The position numbers and the translations under genes are program-made. 64,000 nt of DNA from Bolinopsis microptera. Lineage: Eukaryota > Ctenophora > Tentaculata > Lobata > Bolinopsidae. Of this stretch, positions 36,462 through 47,166 are shown one piece after another. Positions within the stretch are counted from its first letter, which is position 1. Each line of letters opens with the position of its first letter. The notes beneath the pieces are model-generated. The model was not told the origin of the DNA, did not search any database, and saw nothing but the letters and a program-made list of their open reading frames with translations. The stretch is from contig NC_087077.1 in assembly GCF_026151205.1 (NCBI RefSeq), positions 2,914,001 to 2,978,000 of the forward strand, given 5' to 3'.

Positions 36462-38330
36462 GGTTAAGTATTAACGACAATTAGGTTTAGAAAGTTAGAA
36501 GGGATTATTGAATTTAAGGGGAAAATGTACAGTAAAAATCTTTCGTTATATTAGTGAGCGTTTCTTGTTCGTATAATTATTGGACGTATTACTATTACTA
36601 TTAATCTGACCTCAGACAATGTTTAAAAATACTAGCAGGAACCCGTATAACCTTAAGACTCAAGAGACTAAAATAATTAATACCGTACCTATTTAATTCG
36701 CGTTTTTGACACCACTTGGGGGTCCAAATTTTGGGCTCTAAAACTCCTATTTCTTGGCTAATTTTGTATTTCTTCATGCTGATTTGGAGGCCATTAAAGC
36801 ATTTGACCCAGTCGCAAAAAAGTTTCAGTTATATATCTTTTACGGTTTTTGCGGAAAGTCGCGTTAAAGTTGATGCCGTGGTGTCAGTAAAATGGTACGG
36901 ATCCATATATATATATATATCGTCTCGCTTTATATGTAGTAAGATGACGAAATTCTTGTTGGTATAGGATTGATTTTAATTTTTTATTAGCAGCCATGAT
37001 GTAGCTATACGATTGTTTATCGTTCATATTTATATCATGAATACGCATTCTTTTAAAAGAACCCTTAATACAACATCTAGTTTTTCTCCATTAGGTTTAT
37101 AAAGTTAGAAAATACACGTTCGCTCCTCAAAGTCACCGCTGAATGCACTATTGTAGTTCTAGTACAGTCTTACAGATTCGATTTATTGCTCAATGTTAAC
37201 AATAACAATATATCATGGATGAAAACGAGAAAATTCTGGATGCTGGAAAATCATTGTAAGGGATAGCAGTAGCAGTAGCACGATGACTGATGAGGCGAAT
37301 AGAATCAGACGAAGGTTATCTATATTAATAATAATAAGGCGTATTTGCGAATTTAATGTCGACCTTATTTTAAATCTTCCGTTTTGAAATTCAAAAATGT
37401 TTACATATTCGTTACCCACCCGATAATTCTAGATTTTGAAAATTGTCAACCATCTTACCAGATTGAGAAATTCCACCTGCTCTACATTAATATCGCGTAT
37501 AACTATAAGCTCACAACTGCTGTCGTAAAGAATCCAGATGGAACTTGAAACTCTGCGCAGATGTCCGACAGTTACCATAATCTGAGGTATGAATACACTT
37601 GAAGTTGAAGCTTGTTGGTACTAAACTTTAATTACAGTCTAGATCCGGATGTGTATTCACTCGATACAGTAATCACAATACCGTTGGCGTCACGCAAGGA
37701 CAAAAGAGAATCGCCAAAAATCGAGACTCTAACTTCAACTCGAACTAGGCAAAATCGCAGCGAAAGATAACGAGCATGTGGTGTTAAACTTAGTTTACTA
37801 AACGGGTAGTACGTACACGGCTGTATCGTGGCTTTCGCCACGATACTATTACTAGTGATACGACACTTAGTAAAACAACAATGTGGGTCACGACGTGATA
37901 CAAAAGAATATATGCCTATGGTAAATTATGCGATATCCAAGTCCAACTACAACGTCGGAATTGTATTTGTATCATTAAATCGCGTTGTCTAGAAAATATC
38001 ATTAATCTGACTGAAACAACTATGTCTATAGCCCAGGCGTTCTCACTTTCTTTGTCTATGACTAACGAGAAAGTTGTGGAACACAACAAGAAAATTGAGA
38101 ATAATCTTGTGCGAGAGTAGGGACCCAGATGTCGTTTCTAAGACTAACCCGAATAAATTTTAAGGAGGCTTCTCATTGCAGTAGCGGGATCATTGATCAT
38201 GTTCACTTTTTAATTTATAGCTTGTATATGCAAAGTTGTCATATGAACTCTACTACAGATCTAGCTCATTTCTTAGATTTCTTTACCTGGGGACCTCAGG
38301 CTATCATGTTCATTAACATAGAGATTCGTT
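36462..38330. other. Repeat-rich non-coding region
   Basis: Holds dispersed repeat fragments: 36699-36950 (gtttttgacaccacttggg, also at 11198), 37094-37237 (also at 46283-46438) and 37820-37905 (a half copy of the MITE at 38438-38606, including ggtcacgacgtgatacaa). No coding signal. Confidence 0.6.
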
Positions 38331-38367
38331 GTCATACGTTGTATGACCCGCCGCGCACGAAGTGCGC

Positions 38368-38410
<43 letters not shown>

Positions 38411-38432
38411 TTGTATATCGTCGAAGACGATT
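38331..38432. repeat. Left terminal inverted repeat of composite element, with poly-C run
   Basis: gtcatacgttgtat, then gacccgcc, a perfect hairpin gccgcgcac-gaa-gtgcgcggc (38350-38370), a run of about 41 C (38370-38410), then ttgtatatcgtcg. The inverted counterpart is at 45425-45526. Confidence 0.75.
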
Positions 38433-38437
38433 CACTA

Positions 38438-38606
38438 TAGTGAAGCGACCGTGGGGGTCACCACGTGATTCAAGAGATTCGGCGGAATGACAGGCTGAGC
38501 GCGGTAAAAGATTTCTAGGTCGGTTATATTCAACCCATGGATCACATCACCAATAGTAATAATAATTGTTGTATCACGTCGTGACCCCATTGTCGTTTCA
38601 CTATAA
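38438..38606. mobile_element. ~170-bp MITE with 38-bp inverted ends
   Basis: Left end ctatagtgaagcgac..., right end the inverted form (gtcgtttcactata). Shared inner phrases are ggtcac-acgtgat and its complement atcacgtcgtgacc. It lies between the left inverted repeat and the LINE 3' end. A related half copy is at about 37863-37905. Confidence 0.65.
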
Positions 38607-38782
38607 ACAGGATTAAACAGGATTAAACATGAGATTACCAGAGAGAACACTAACGGACTCGTTTTGGCTATACAAGAATGAATAAATGAATAAATAAAAT
38701 TATCAAAACTGAATCATTTAAAAATAATAAAATTTAACCGTTTACAATTTCACGAAAATAAAAGAAGATCGTCTATAATAAT

Positions 38783-41342
38783 TTAAGGTAATACAGTAAA
38801 TAAAGTTCGAGTACTACATCTGTTTGCGAGGGTTATAAGGGACGTTTTAGGAGGATTACGTAGATTTGAGGAGTCTGTAAGGTACTTCCCGAAACCTTTT
38901 ATATGGGGTGAGTTCATTATTGCTCCATATTCTTTTAGCATCAACAGACTTTTGAGGTTGTCAGAGAGGTTGGACCTGAGTTGATGGTTATAGTAGGGGC
39001 ACTCAGTTAGGACGTGGTCTTCGGTTTCTAGAATGGGAGTTTCAAAGGAGGGGAGCTCCTCTAAAAAATGTATGACATCCGTTTCTGAGGAGCAGCAGAA
39101 GCGACACGTTTTAAGAGCTGTGTTGAGTTGATCTTTGGTGTAGCGACCTTTTTCTATCCTAAGATCGTGACTGCTAGATCGGAGTTTAGCAATATTGACC
39201 CTTTTAAGCCGGCAGGGGAGCTGTAAATAGGGTTCTTCGCCAAACTCGAATTTAACCGCTGTGTAGAAAGACATTTTGGGCTGGTTGAGGAGATCTCTCT
39301 TCCAATGGTCAACAAATGTCTCATGTATGTACTCACAAGCGTCTAGGGTGGGTGATAACTGCGGCTTGGAGACTGTACTCATCTTGGCAATAGTTGACCA
39401 AGCATCATACCAGGTTAGATTCAGTAGCTTTTGCTCTTGAAAGGTGTGGTGCAAAAGAGTGTTCACGTTACCTTCTACCGCCAGTGATGCCCGATGGAAG
39501 TAAGCTAAACATTGGGGAATGACGGTAACTGTTCAGGGGGTTCTACCAGTGTCACCATAGCAGAAGTTGTTATTAGCTTTCTTGTGAACGCCTAGTACAG
39601 TATCCATTTGAGAATCTTCAGATGAGTTGTTTCGAGAGGATCTTTAGCTGCAGATTTAGGCAGGCTCACTTCTTCTTTTTTCGACAGGATAGCCTTTACG
39701 ATGTTTGTTGATGAGAGCCAGACGGGACATGCATAGGTCGCTACAGGCTTTACTAGACTATCGATGAGTTTAAGCATCGTGCTGGTAGATAGCGCTTTTG
39801 TGTTGATAATTCGCCTCATTGAGAAGAATGAGCGTAGAGCTTTCTTCCTAAGTTCGTCGATAGCTTGCTTAAACGATCCATTCAGAGAGAATTGGATTCC
39901 GAGATAGCAGTATCTTTTTACTGGTATAATGTCCAGGCTTCCTAGTTTAAAGCCATAAGAACATTTAAGTGTTCGTGAGCTTGTATTGAAGACCATCACA
40001 CTGATTTTTTCGATGTTCACTGATAACTCCCATTTTTCTGCATAGTCGTGCAAGCAATTCAGCAACGTTTGTAGGCTGAACGCGTCAAGTGCTAGGAGGA
40101 CTAAGTCGTCAGCCCATAGGAGGTGGCTTACTTTGATGCCGTTTAAAATTGGGACATTCAGCTCTTCGATTTGTTCCAGTCTGATGGAAAGCTCGTGGAT
40201 ATAAACTTTGAAGAGCTCAGGGGACATCGGGTGCCCTTGTTCTGTGCCGATGGTAACGTCGATAGCAGCGGAGAGCTTTTGGATCATATCAGCTTAACTC
40301 GGGTTGACGAGTTGTTATACATGTGGCTGATGCAAGTGAAGAAATTGCCTGAGAGACCCATGTTGCCCAGTTTGAACAGAAGTGCATCCCTGCATACACT
40401 GTCAAATGCCTTCCGATAATCGACGAAGCAGGCAAATAGTCGCTTCTTCTCTTTTTTGACATATTTCTCTATGATAGTGTTCAGGGTGAGCAAGTGGTCA
40501 TTACATTGTGCTCCACTCCTGAATCCCAGTTGATACGGTCGGTCGGGATAAGCTATTTCCCTAAATTCTATCAGCCGTTTAAGGAGCATGTTCGAAAATA
40601 GCTTGCCAAGACAGCTGCCAATGGTAATGGCCCGATAGTTATCGGGGTTCTGACGGTCACCCTTTTTATGGAGTGGAGTGGTGATAGAGTTGTTCCAAGG
40701 GTAGGTTCCGCACTGAAGACAGGCATTGAAAAGCTTAACTAGAACAAGTTGGAGTTGCTCGTTGGAGTTTTTCAGCATCTCGTTTGATATCAGGTCATCG
40801 GACACGCTCTTGTTGTTCTTCAGTTTCTTGATCGCATCTTTTGTCTCCTGTAAGGTGAAGTCTCGATTCAAACTGTCGACTAGGTTTTTAGTGTTCTGCA
40901 GCTCGTCGGTTGTGGGAGTAGAGACGACGTCATCATCTGCGTGGTGATTCTTACTACACTTACGGTTGTAAAGGTCGTTAAAAAATTTATGAAAGAGGAG
41001 AAGATCATAAATGTCAAATGGCTCTTCATCTTTGTGTTGTTCGGACAGTTGCTTGAGCGCCGCCCAGTTAACATTACCACTTTCGTTTATCTTTTGATTC
41101 ATCTCGAACAGATATTTCCCCTTTTTCGTGCTCTTAATAGCCCGGTACTCCTTTTTTTTGAGAAAGTGCTGATACTGATAGCGAAGGAAATTGCTGTGTG
41201 GGTTGCGATTTGCATTCCTGTCAGCTCTGCTAGCCTCACTTTTCGCACGCCTGCAGTTAAGATCAAACCATTTTTTCTTGTTAGTACGTGTTCCACGTTT
41301 GGTTGTAGTAACCGAATTCGCAAGGTTGTGGTATGTTGCGAC
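38783..41342 (-). mobile_element. LINE reverse transcriptase and C-terminal region (frames broken)
   Basis: Minus-strand reverse transcriptase of a non-LTR retrotransposon in three frames: about 41342-40284, 40287-39592 and 39466-38783. Visible in order: a pre-RT region, TTPLHKKGDRQNPDNYRAI, YQLGFRSGAQCNDHLLTL, FVDYRKAFDSVCRD, then GTEQGHPMSPELFKVYIHEL, the catalytic box LLWADDLVLLALD, YLGIQFSLNG (thumb) and, near 39500-39590, GVHKKANNNFCYGDTGRTPL. A Cys/His-type end (CRFCCSSETDVIHFLEE) follows. Frame changes near 40285 and between 39466 and 39592 mean it cannot make a full protein as written. The clade is not assigned. Confidence 0.85.
41335..41342. repeat. Target-site duplication, left copy (gttgcgac)
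   Basis: The octamer gttgcgac flanks the hAT-like element on its left; the identical octamer is at 44339-44346. Confidence 0.9.
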
Positions 41343-41498
41343 CATCGATGGTAAATACGTCAAAAAATCGCCTGTAAATACGCCGTATTCAAAAATTCTA
41401 AGAAATACGTGAAATACGGCAAAATTTGGCGCTTAAATTCTTTGATGGTAAAATTTTTCAAAATACGCGCGTATCTCTATGGAAATACGTGATTACAG

Positions 41499-42006
41499 AT
41501 TTTACCAAAACCCATAATCATGGGTAGAGTGGACCGCTGCCAGTGTCTCTCTTTCCCAAACAAAAGGAAATGATATTAATTTGACTGACCGTTCTCAAAT
41601 GCAAAATGATACCGAGAATGAAATCGGTCGCTCGCTTTTCCCATTCATTCACGGCTTACGAATTGTAATAATTTTCGATTGATTACATGTCAATCAGATG
41701 CTGTAAAAATCTCTTTGGGTTGCGTTCGGGTCGATACCTAGTATTTCGGGGTAAGGGTGGTAGTTATCACTTATTGAATTAGCTGAAGTTTATTGAATCT
41801 TTATTGCCGAGTACAGCTGCCTTTGGGTAGTTCTTCTTAATCTATTACAATTGTAAATGAATGGGAAAAGCGAGCGACCGATTTCATTCTCGGTATCATT
41901 TTGCATTTGAGAACGGTCAGTCAAATTAATATCATTTCCTTTTGTTTGGGAAAGAGAGACACTGGCAGCGGTCCACTCTACCCATGATTATGGGTTTTGG
42001 TAAAAT
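41499..42006. repeat. Perfect inverted repeat, ~149-bp arms, ~207-bp spacer
   Basis: The arm 41499-41647 (attttaccaaaacccataat ... cccattca) is repeated, inverted and as far as I can see base for base, at 41858-42006. The spacer end (gtagttcttcttaatctatt) plus the start of the right arm also occur at about 46190-46275. Confidence 0.9.
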
Positions 42007-43402
42007 ATCATCTCTTTTTGATTATAATGTCAGGCCCAGGGTACTTTATAAAGTCGAAATATAAACTGATATCTTCATTATAATAAGGAGGAAGTTTCAA
42101 CGATTTCGAAATTTTTCCTTTAAAAACATTTCCTTGTGTTTAGGTAAGCATATCGGTCCATCACTGACTGAATATACCACTTAATACTCATTCAAGTTGA
42201 CATTAAATTCATATATAATGACATTAAACTGTCGTGGCAAAGCAGAATTTGTTGGAAATCACGAATGAGCAAAATGTTCACCTTTCGCACGTGCAAACTT
42301 TGAGCGGACGTTGCATGCGCATCCAATATTGAATCGCCGTAAATTTTTGCATGTAATTGTTTTATATATAGCTTGATAAGCATGCAAAGTTTCAAAGTAT
42401 TTCAAGAAGAACTGTAATCACAACGGCACTCTAAAGTTGACAGAAAATGACGAAAACAGCAATTTTCAGTGATTTTAGCAATTTTCTATCAATTTGGGCG
42501 TGTCCCCACGTGTGCAACTTTTCGATTTTCAACTTTAAAACTAGCCTAATGCACAATTTATACCTATAGGAAGCAGAACTGAGCTCCACAACCCAAGGCA
42601 TGGCCCAACACCAAAGAATACTAAATCGCAAAATTGACGTTTTTATAAAATAATTCTTCAAAAAAGCACAAACTTCAATGACGAATATCTTTATGAAGGA
42701 GCAAGCTAGAAAAACTTTCCGGTAGATTTTCAGAATGCTTGAACAATTATCTAAGATGAAATTTTCCTCAGATTTTGAATAAAATTACTCCTTAATGGGT
42801 TAAAATTAATTTTAAAAGTTATTACTTTGTCAAAAATCAAGTTTTAAAAACGGTTAACTTGATGACGTCATCAAGGGGTGTTTATGACGTCAAATAAATT
42901 TTTTATACAATGTAAACTAAAGTGTAAACAATTATTTGCAAGAGCTGTGGTCGGAAATGGCTGTATCTTTTATACTTTTGAATCTATGGACACTTAAATA
43001 CAAGCTACAATTGACTGGCAAAGCGTCTATCCCTGAATATATATGTATATCTATCTATGTCACGACAATCTGTCGTAAAACAGGGGTTCTAGAAAACCTA
43101 TTTCCCGATGCCCCTGAAACTTGAAACTTTTTTTGCAGTCAATTTGGTCAACGTCTAGACGCCCTGAAAAATTTCAGATCTCTAACTCAATTTTAACATG
43201 GTTTTTAGGGCACCTGAATATGGCGATTTTGGGTTTTTTACCGAATTTCGTATAACAGTGCTGGCGAGTATTTTATGCAAATTTCTTAAAAATCTGAACA
43301 TAACTATTTTTTATTCCTGTCATCTTTGACATCAAATTAGAATGTTTTGAACTAAAAATAAATCTGCTGAACGACTTCCGATGAGTCTTAATGCCTGGAA
43401 AA

Positions 43403-43463
43403 CTCCTGCCGGAGGCGGCGGCCTTCGGCCGCCGCCTCCGGCCGGAGTGCACGCTTCGCGTGC
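43403..43463. repeat. Two adjacent GC-rich hairpins
   Basis: ggaggcggcggcc-ttc-ggccgccgcctcc, followed by gtgcacgc-ttc-gcgtgcac. Both have a ttc loop, similar in design to the hairpins in the composite element's inverted ends (gccgcgcac-gaa-gtgcgcggc). Confidence 0.9.
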
Positions 43464-43489
43464 ACAAAAGAGGCTTGTAACGTGTACCA

Positions 43490-43562
43490 AAGGGGGTATA
43501 ATAGTAAAAGGGGTATAATAGTAAAGGGGGTATAATAGTAAAGGGGGTATAATAGTAAATGG
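43490..43562. repeat. 17-bp tandem repeat (aaagggggtataatagt), about 4 units
   Basis: Direct repeats within the hAT-like element; the repeated-residue frames on the minus strand here (YYYTPF) are artefacts. Confidence 0.9.
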
Positions 43563-44129
43563 GGAACATAGTATACCCACAATAAATGCAACGGTCGTGC
43601 TTGCCAGCACTGTGATTAGTGATATTTGCGCGTGCGTCGCTGGCTCAGTGGTATATAGCAATACTGACAGTCGTTTTGGAGACTTTACCGTTACGGTGCT
43701 CGAATGAAAACGCTGCAGCGACTTGCTATTCTTATGCTGAACCAACCAATCAGTCAGTCTGCTGCAAAGCAGAGCTTCTAAGGGTATAAAGCAGTTATGC
43801 CTCCCTCGAGGAATAGACTTTCAACCGAGACCCAGTTCCAGTGAATTTTTTCTATTACAATATTTGCAGACTAAGATCACAAGTCTCTCTTGCTTGAATT
43901 TTGAAACCGGTTACCGGATTAACACGGACTTCCCAGCGGCATAAATTTAAAAAGTGACTAGGAATCCAGCCTGGAAAGAAAAAACGGCTATAATAAATTT
44001 TTAAAACGGCTATAATAATTTTTTCGGCCGGAAGACGATTTCATTTCACCTTGCTAGTTATATTACAGAGGTATTTTTAGTTATTCATTAGTTATTCATA
44101 ATTGCCAAAAGTATCATGGGAAAAAAATG

Positions 44130-44205
44130 ATCCTATCCAAGTCTCGAACTCGCTATCTGATGATATGGAGCTAGCGTATTAACCAATTAGGCCACGATTC
44201 CATGT
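44130..44205 (-). tRNA. Degenerate tRNA-like sequence
   Basis: Minus strand: A-box-like tggcctaattggttaa and B-box-like gagttcgagac with about tRNA spacing. The acceptor and D stems do not pair, so this is a tRNA relic or the head of a SINE carried in the hAT element. Confidence 0.4.
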
Positions 44206-44338
44206 ACTGTAATGTAATATTTATATATATATCTTCGCGCGTTACTGCAACTTAATTTGAAATACGTAATTTATCATCGGGAAATACGTATGCGTAGTAT
44301 CTACGCGTAGTCTCCCCAAAACGCATTTACCATCCTTG

Positions 44339-44346
44339 GTTGCGAC
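44339..44346. repeat. Target-site duplication, right copy (gttgcgac)
   Basis: Matches 41335-41342 exactly. Confidence 0.9.
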
Positions 44347-45417
44347 CAAATCTTTATTGAGCCGTGTTGCTTCGTCTGCTGTGTTCGCTGGTTGGTTAAG
44401 GAGGTGTTCTATTTTGTCCTTAAATGTCTGATCATTCTGTGCCGAGCGAAACTGGGTTGCTGAGTCGGCAGAGAGATTCTCTGATATGTTCCATTTGAAG
44501 GATTTGGGTGCATCCTGGATGTCTTTAGTGTCATTACTGGTAGAGATCCTCTTTAGATGATTGGTAGAGATAGTCATAGAGAGTGGTCTGTGATCGGAGT
44601 ACTGGGATATGCTCTCGATTTTGAGTTGGCGAATTTTATCGTGGAGACTCGTGGATACGCAGATATAGTCAACAGTGCTAACACCGTGGCGTTGAATACA
44701 AGTGGGTGCACCAAAAATGTCACCCAGGGTCCTACCATTGAGAATGACTAGACCAGTTGTTTGCAGGAGTTCGATGAAGGGTCGCCCGTTTGTGTTCAGC
44801 TTAAGGTCCGAGTTGTTGCGTTTCGTCAGCTGTTTGCAGTAATGGGCGTTAAGTTCGTAGTCTTTCAGGTGTCTATTGTCAGACATCATGTCATCCATTG
44901 TGCCAGTTCTAGCGTTAAAGTCACCGAGAAGAATGACATCCTCGCTGAGCGGTATATCTGCCAGGAATTCTTGGAGGTGTTCTAGAGTTGAGTTGCTGAC
45001 TTCAGTTTCTATATCTCTTCTCCGCTTCTTGAAAGAACCATTGGTTGGAGAGTCGTATACATTAACTAAATAGGTGTTCCTATCAAGATCAAAATAGTTG
45101 GCTTTCAGCTTAACTACAACGATGTCCTCCGAGGCGTTCATCTGGACATGAGTTACACCGGCTTGTAGGCTTTTATGGACTCCAATACAGACACCACCAG
45201 AATTTGACCCCTTTCGGTTTGAGTTAAAGCAGCAGTAGTTACTAAAGTTAATCTCCCCTTTAGTTTCTTGCAGTGCAAAGATATCGTGGCTTTTGAAGAG
45301 ATCTTGGATTTCGGGTATGTCGACTTTAGGTCCTTCAGTTTTGTCCCGAGAGTGGTTGATGTTCCAACACAGGAACCTAAGGGAGTGCCGGGACCTCTTT
45401 GGTGTAGATTTAGTCAT
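44347..45417 (-). mobile_element. LINE apurinic endonuclease domain
   Basis: Minus-strand frame opening with a basic stretch and then FLCWNINHSRDKTEG, the start of the exonuclease-endonuclease-phosphatase fold. Visible catalytic motifs are the Asn of WNIN, QETKG (Glu), GGVCIGVHKS, VILLGDFNARTG (Asp, Asn) and SQYSDHRPLSMTI (Ser-Asp-His). The enzyme nicks target DNA to prime reverse transcription. The frame is interrupted by the hAT-like element at 44338 and would continue in the frame at 41342 without it. The apparent tail downstream of 44346 is hAT sequence. Confidence 0.9.
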
Positions 45418-45424
45418 CGCTATA

Positions 45425-45526
45425 TGATCATATTGTACGTTATATAAGATATATCGTTTCTACGAGTACGATAAAGGGGAGCCGCGCACTCGTGCGCGGC
45501 GGGTCATACATGATACAACGTATGAC
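45425..45526. repeat. Right terminal inverted repeat of composite element
   Basis: Contains the hairpin gccgcgcac-tc-gtgcgcggc (45481-45500), then gggtcatacatgatacaacg and tatgac at 45526. Inverted, it matches 38331-38432 with a 7-bp gap. Its inner edge almost touches the LINE endonuclease start codon (45417). Confidence 0.75.
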
Positions 45527-45533
45527 AAACTAA

Positions 45534-45749
45534 TTATACGTCACTGATTGTTGACGTGATCTGACCCCTCTTTGGGGGCCGGATCAGTTTCCTATCCATA
45601 ATTTTTAACGCAGCATTAAGACTCTGAGCCATGACTTCCCTAGTGATTTCTCTTTTACCACTGAAACTCTGAGCTACACACGCGTTAACATGATCTGCTT
45701 TAGCAAGTCCGAGAGTTAGCTGGATCCATTCAGCTCCATCATCTCTCAC
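45534..45749 (-). CDS. Short conserved-looking frame, possible LINE first-ORF fragment
   Basis: A 71-codon minus-strand frame (RDDGAEWIQLTLGLAKADHV ... SLNAALKIMDRKLIRPP) that stays open upstream for about a dozen more codons to near 45780. It lies just upstream of the LINE and on the same strand. Codon use looks coding and no stop interrupts it until 45534. It may be the end of a LINE first ORF or of a host exon; I do not recognise the family. Confidence 0.35.
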   Translation of the reverse strand: MRDDGAEWIQLTLGLAKADHVNACVAQSFSGKREITREVMAQSLNAALKIMDRKLIRPPKRGQITSTISDV

Positions 45750-45864
45750 TTCATCAAGCTTATAAGCCTTAAGTATTTCTCCGATTTATACATCACACAA
45801 CCACGGCACCGGTTCAACAAGCAAGTCTTATCAACGTAATGATAATTGTAACTGATAAGCGAGC

Positions 45865-46015
45865 AACAACGTATTGAAAAGAGTAATTACTGAACTGGTG
45901 AATATTGAAAAGTGTAATTACTGAACTGATGAATATTGAAAAGAGTAATTACTGAACTGGTTAATATTGAAAAGAGTAATTATTGAACTGGTGAATATTG
46001 AAAAGTGTACTGAAC
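45865..46015. repeat. ~31-bp tandem repeat (tattgaaaagagtaattact), about 5 units
   Basis: Imperfect direct repeats of gaactggtgaatattgaaaa plus gagtaattact. Confidence 0.85.
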
Positions 46016-46139
46016 TGATCGATGAAATGCCGTTCAACTTCAAGCATCATGGTTTGGATGGAATGTCGAGATACCATGAATTGTTTGTTGATAGTGGTGT
46101 GAGTTTCGATGGTACCTTTTCTGAAGGCGATAGTTTATA

Positions 46140-46480
46140 GGGTTAGGCTACCGTAGGCTTGAAGCCTGGCAGTGCCCTTTGCTGCTTCGGGTAGTTCTTC
46201 TTAATCTATTACAATTGTATGTGAATGGGAAAAGCGTGCGACCGATCTCATTCTCGGTATCATTTTGCATTCCAGATGCCAGAAGGTTTATAAAGTTAGA
46301 AAATACACGTTCGATCCTCAGGCTCAAAGTCACCGCTGAATGCACTATTGTAGTTCTAGTACAGTCTTACAAATTCGATTTATTGCTCAATGTTTACAAT
46401 AGTAATACCAATATATTCTGGATGAAAACGAGAAAATGCCAACAGATCCTTGCAAACTCCAGTTCTTTTTACAGCATCCT
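46140..46480. repeat. Dispersed repeat, also at 37094-37237 and 41810-41900
   Basis: The first part (cttcttaatctattacaatt ... ggtatcattttgcatt) matches the spacer and right arm of the palindrome in the hAT element. The second part (aggtttataaagttagaaaa ... gatgaaaacgagaaaat) matches 37094-37237 at high identity. This is the longest copy in the window, so both parts belong to one family. Confidence 0.7.
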
Positions 46481-47166
46481 GTAGGAACTGACCGGATATT
46501 CGGCTTTAATGTCCGGTTCCGTTTTCGGTCCGGTTTCCAAGAATTTGGCCGGATATTCAACCGGAAATTTCTTTTTAAATGTTTGAAATGTATATTTGTG
46601 TCTAAATTCTTACTAATACTAAGGGGCATCCAGTAAGTGCTCTCATGTCTCAGTGACCAGTAAATTCCACGCCTCCACGGTAGCTTGTTATCCGTCGGCG
46701 AATGTTCTATACCCGTCCATGTGAAATTTTGTGTAACACAGAGAGCCAAAATAGCTACCATTTATTATGCTTTATTTATAAGCATTTCAAGCCCCTGCTT
46801 TATTGTGGTGAGCAAACCCGTTGCTAACTCCCCTTATATCAATGAATAAAACAAAGGCCATTATCCCATTAAAGCTTTAGACATTATCCTCGCGGTTACA
46901 TCGACGCCGTGAACTTATCTTTATGATCAGAGCTGGCTGCTGGATCTTGGGCTTTACTTCCAAAGCAATTTGTACATTTGTGCCAGGCAAATCGCAGTGA
47001 ATTCAATGTGCGTTCGCGTTCCGATTTTAATCCAACTCGTTTCTAGGGCTCATGGTAGTCGGGTGCCGCACACGAGCGATAAGACTTATTGGCATTGCTA
47101 TAAGGGAAGGGGGGGGGGGGAGCGCACAAAACGGACAAAAATGTTATGGAAATAACATTTAGATGC

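Larger units (their letters stand above)
41343..44338. mobile_element. 3.0-kb non-autonomous hAT-like element inside the LINE
   Basis: Left end catcgatggtaaatacgtc; right end, inverted, caaggatggtaaatgcgtt; flanked by the perfect 8-bp duplication gttgcgac. Removing it and one octamer joins the endonuclease frame (...KDLVA) to the reverse transcriptase frame (TYHNLANSV...). No transposase frame is visible. Inside are a 150-bp perfect inverted repeat (41499-42006), GC-rich hairpins (43403-43463), a 17-bp tandem repeat (43490-43562) and a tRNA-like sequence (44130-44205). Confidence 0.88.

Noticed and set aside
43273-43745. Frames rich in YYYTPF on the minus strand
   Set aside because: They arise from the 17-bp tandem repeat and GC hairpins inside the hAT-like element.
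44130-44205. Functional tRNA gene
   Set aside because: A- and B-box-like motifs are present, but acceptor and D stems do not pair; kept only as a tRNA-like relic.
41343-44338. hAT transposase gene
   Set aside because: I looked for a long frame with transposase motifs inside the element; only short unrelated frames are present.
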